Assembly: GCA_026994125.1 (NCBI GenBank)
Contig: JALWRJ010000589.1
Coordinates: 1 to 10,039 of the forward strand
Length of the DNA stretch: 10,039 bases
Origin: Cyclobacteriaceae bacterium
GTDB lineage: Bacteria; Bacteroidota; Bacteroidia; Cytophagales; Cyclobacteriaceae
Reading direction: 5' to 3'
This document shows, piece by piece, positions 8,222 to 10,039 of the stretch. Under the pieces are notes generated by a model. The model saw only the letters and a list, made by a program, of their open reading frames with translations, did not search any database and was not told where the DNA came from. The translations under genes and the position numbers were made by a program. The stretch's first letter is position 1. Every line of letters starts with the position of its first letter.

Positions 8222-8744
8222 ACAAAAAGCCCTGTTCGTTTCTATACTTTTATTTCTGTTACTGGGGCTAACCTCTTCGTGTGGTGTGTACAGTTTTACC
8301 GGCACCACCATATCGGCCAAAACCATATCTATTCAAACATTTTACAACGATGCCAACAATGGCCCGGCCAACCTGGGCATTCAATTTACCGACCGCCTAC
8401 GTGATTATTACCAGCAAAACACCAGCCTAACGTTAGTAAATGAAGATGGAGAATTACAAATTGAAGGAGCCGTAGCCAGCTACCGTTTAAGCCCGGTTGC
8501 CCCATCGGCTGCTACCAGCACCGAAGTAAACGACCAGGCCAATTTAACCCGGCTAACCATTTCGGTAAAGGTAGATTATGTAAACACGCAGGATGAAGAA
8601 CAAAATTTCTCAAAAAAAACTTTTTCGTTTTATGCCGATTTTGACAACGATAAAGGCTTAACAGCCGTTGAGGATGAACTTATACAGACCATTTATGACC
8701 AAATAATTTTAGACATCTTTAACGCAACCGTTGCCAATTGGTAA
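8214..8744 (+). CDS. lptE: LptE-family LPS-assembly outer-membrane lipoprotein
   Basis: LptE is the lipoprotein that plugs LptD and helps place lipopolysaccharide in the outer leaflet. This 176-residue protein starts with a signal peptide (MYKQKALF, then a hydrophobic run) ending in LTSSC, so Cys23 should be lipidated. The mature start CGVYSFTGTTIS is typical of Bacteroidota LptE. A beta-rich domain follows, including IQFTDRLRDYYQQNTSLTL and LQIEGAVASYRLSP, as in the LptE fold. I chose the ATG at 8214, overlapping the activator gene by 8 bases; an adjacent ATG at 8211 is equally possible. A longer open frame reaches back to 8154, but it would bury the signal peptide behind about 20 extra residues inside the activator gene. 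Sequence similarity to E. coli LptE is weak, as is normal in this phylum. Confidence 0.9.
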   Translation: MYKQKALFVSILLFLLLGLTSSCGVYSFTGTTISAKTISIQTFYNDANNGPANLGIQFTDRLRDYYQQNTSLTLVNEDGELQIEGAVASYRLSPVAPSAATSTEVNDQANLTRLTISVKVDYVNTQDEEQNFSKKTFSFYADFDNDKGLTAVEDELIQTIYDQIILDIFNATVANW

Positions 8745-8760
8745 AAATTTCTTAGTTTTA
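8731..8760 (+). promoter_or_regulatory. Candidate internal promoter before the TPR protein-secG pair
   Basis: TTG at 8731-8733 is followed after 19 bases by TAGTTTTA at 8753-8760, which differs from the Bacteroidota -7 consensus TAnnTTTG only in the last base. The spacing is ideal. The site spans the end of lptE and the only real gap (56 bases) in the operon, about 40 bases before the next start. AT-rich sequence makes chance matches common. Confidence 0.3.
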
Positions 8761-8800
8761 CTTTAAGGAAGCCCCTGCATACCAATAACCTTATTAATTT

Positions 8801-9622
8801 GTGAAAAAGGAACGCTTTAACGAAATGCTGCATAATTATGCATCGGCCAAAGACGAAATTGGTTCTTTGAGCAAGTTGGCACGTGATTATCCGTATAGCC
8901 AGGTACTACATTTATTGCTGGCTAATGCCTCAAAAAAAGAACATACAGCCGACTTTAAGCCCCGCTTAAAAAATGCTGCCTTTTACAGCACCGATCGGAG
9001 TATTTTAAAAAGCCTGATAGAAACCAACAAAGTACCCAGCGAGCCTAAAGCAAACCCAACCACTGCTCCTTCGCATGCAACAAATAGCCCCTACCCTTTG
9101 CATACAGCTAGCCTGGCCGATACCGAAGCGCTGGTAAACAGTGTATTAAAAAATTTGGAAATTTTACAACAGACTAAAAAAGAAGCCGAAGCCTGGTTAA
9201 ATGACCAAACAAGCAAGCCCAAAAAGAAAACCACGGGTAAAACCGTAAAAAAAGCAGCAGGTAGTAAATCTACAACAAGTAAAAGGGCGCAAACAAAAAC
9301 AACCACCTCCAAAACAAAGGCCAAATCAACAGGCCAAACCAAAACCAGTAAAACTAAAAAAGGAGCATCGGCACTTATCGAAAAATTTATTAAGGAAGAG
9401 CCCAGTATATCTAAAAACAAGGCACCTACAGCCGATAAGGAAGATATGGCCAGGCAAAGTTCTACCATGCGCGAGGATATTGTAAGCGAATCGCTGGCTA
9501 AAATTTATATAAAGCAGGGTAAAATAGAGAAGGCCATTGATATTTATAAAAAATTAATTTGGAAACTTCCACAAAAAAAGGCGTTATTTGCAGCTCAAAT
9601 TGAAAAACTAAAGAAGAAGTAA
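8801..9622 (+). CDS. TPR-like protein with a Lys/Ser/Thr-rich central linker (Bacteroidota operon partner of secG)
   Basis: This 273-residue protein of unknown function has three zones. The N-terminal part (1-75) is helical, with LSKLARDYPYSQVLHLLLA resembling the start of a TPR-like fold. A middle zone (about 138-188) is almost entirely Lys, Thr, Ser, Ala and Gly and looks like a histone-H1 tail. A C-terminal module has LIEKFIKEEPSISK (192-205) and then a TPR-type pair, SESLAKIYIKQGKIEKAIDIYKKL (229-252). The same pattern of a KFI-E-P motif plus a single TPR occurs in Bacteroidota proteins encoded near secG. There is no signal peptide, so it is probably cytoplasmic. The start is taken as GTG at 8801, because an in-frame stop sits at 8795-8797; the next candidate is ATG at 8825, which would remove eight residues. 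Its TAA overlaps the secG ATG by one base. Confidence 0.85.
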   Translation: MKKERFNEMLHNYASAKDEIGSLSKLARDYPYSQVLHLLLANASKKEHTADFKPRLKNAAFYSTDRSILKSLIETNKVPSEPKANPTTAPSHATNSPYPLHTASLADTEALVNSVLKNLEILQQTKKEAEAWLNDQTSKPKKKTTGKTVKKAAGSKSTTSKRAQTKTTTSKTKAKSTGQTKTSKTKKGASALIEKFIKEEPSISKNKAPTADKEDMARQSSTMREDIVSESLAKIYIKQGKIEKAIDIYKKLIWKLPQKKALFAAQIEKLKKK

Positions 9623-9960
9623 TGTTATTATTTTTATTAATACTCATCCTGATAGCCGCAGTTTTGCTCATTTTAGTGGTATTGGCTCAAAACCCCAAAG
9701 GGGGTGGTTTATCGAGCCAGTTTGGAGGATCAGGAGCCAGCAATATAATTGGCGTTAAAAAAACCAGCGATTTACTCGAAAAATTAACCTGGGGCTTTGC
9801 TATTGCCATTGTGGTGCTAACTATGGGCTCAAAAGCCCTAATGAACACTAATTCAAGTGGCGAAGAAATTAGCCCTAATTTAGAACGAGCTACCGAACAG
9901 CAACAAGTATTGCCTCCTACCCTGGATACCGGGAGTGACACTGACACCACGGCTAACTAA
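9622..9960 (+). CDS. secG: Preprotein translocase subunit SecG
   Basis: SecG is the small SecYEG subunit that stimulates SecA-driven protein export at the inner membrane. This 112-residue protein has the expected two membrane helices (about 2-22 and 54-72). Between them lies the family loop QNPKGGGLSSQFGGSGASN (23-41), with the typical NPKGGG-SSQFGG pattern, then a short charged stretch before helix two. A polar, Thr/Asp/Glu-rich tail (75-112) follows, longer than strictly needed and common in Bacteroidota SecG. Its ATG shares a base with the stop of the TPR protein gene (TAATG), pointing to translational coupling. It is the last gene of the operon, closed by the terminator at 9982. Confidence 0.96.
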   Translation: MLLFLLILILIAAVLLILVVLAQNPKGGGLSSQFGGSGASNIIGVKKTSDLLEKLTWGFAIAIVVLTMGSKALMNTNSSGEEISPNLERATEQQQVLPPTLDTGSDTDTTAN

Positions 9961-9981
9961 GAAATTAAGAAATTAATACTC

Positions 9982-10005
9982 AAAGGGGCTTAAGCCCCTT
10001 TTTTT
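9982..10005 (+). terminator. Rho-independent terminator of the miaB-secG operon
   Basis: AAAGGGGC (9982-9989) pairs with GCCCCTTT (9994-10001) around a four-base TTAA loop, and the T-run continues to 10005. It begins 22 bases after the secG stop. The hairpin is near-palindromic with A on the left arm and T on the right, so it could also act on transcripts from the other strand. Confidence 0.92.
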
Positions 10006-10039
10006 ATGCCAAAAAATAAGTGTAACTGCAATTTTGACT

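Noticed and set aside
9091..9468. Minus-strand open frame of 125 codons opposite the TPR protein, hydrophobic and Val/Leu-rich like a membrane protein.
   Set aside because: The hydrophobicity comes from reading the Lys/Thr-rich tract backwards (AAA/ACC codons give TTT/GGT), which is a composition artefact.

Overview
The window looks like a chromosomal housekeeping segment from a member of the Bacteroidota (Bacteroidetes). Four signs point there: AT-rich DNA with almost no Shine-Dalgarno sequences; an exact TAnnTTTG-type -7 promoter element before miaB; Bacteroidota-style lipoproteins (a Skp/OmpH relative and LptE with its CGVYSF start); and the gene run miaB - sigma-54 activator - lptE - TPR protein - secG, a familiar order in that phylum. 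A more exact placement (Cytophagia-like or Marinilabilia-like) cannot be made from the sequence alone. I see no mobile elements, CRISPR arrays, tRNA or rRNA genes, and no gene-free stretch longer than about 193 bases.

Left half (minus strand, about 122-5278). From right to left these are: a gamma-class carbonic anhydrase-like hexapeptide protein (4760-5278); an acidic protein of unknown function (4126-4677); a Skp/OmpH-family lipoprotein (3394-3996) closed by a clear intrinsic terminator (3349-3373); and a 1054-residue membrane protein (122-3286) that joins a nucleotide-transporter-like MFS domain, a HEAT-like helical region and a C-terminal cyclic-nucleotide-binding fold. A short possible gene tail on the plus strand enters from the left edge and ends at base 72.

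Right half (plus strand, 5472-9960). A compact five-gene operon starts about 20 bases after a TAnnTTTG element. It encodes MiaB (tRNA methylthiolation), a sigma-54 activator with no sensor domain, LptE (outer-membrane LPS assembly lipoprotein), a TPR protein with a Lys/Ser/Thr-rich middle, and SecG. Spacings are 2 bases, an 8-base overlap, 56 bases and a 1-base overlap. A textbook intrinsic terminator follows secG at about 9982-10005. The cell-envelope theme (LptE, SecG, Skp-like lipoprotein) runs across the window, but a functional link between the two halves is only inferred.

I found no convincing undescribed system. The points most worth a second look are the MFS-HEAT-cNBD fusion whose nucleotide pocket has Glu where the phosphate-binding Arg should be, the sensorless sigma-54 activator with GSFTGA in place of GAFTGA, the histone-H1-like linker in the TPR protein, and the unrecognised acidic protein.
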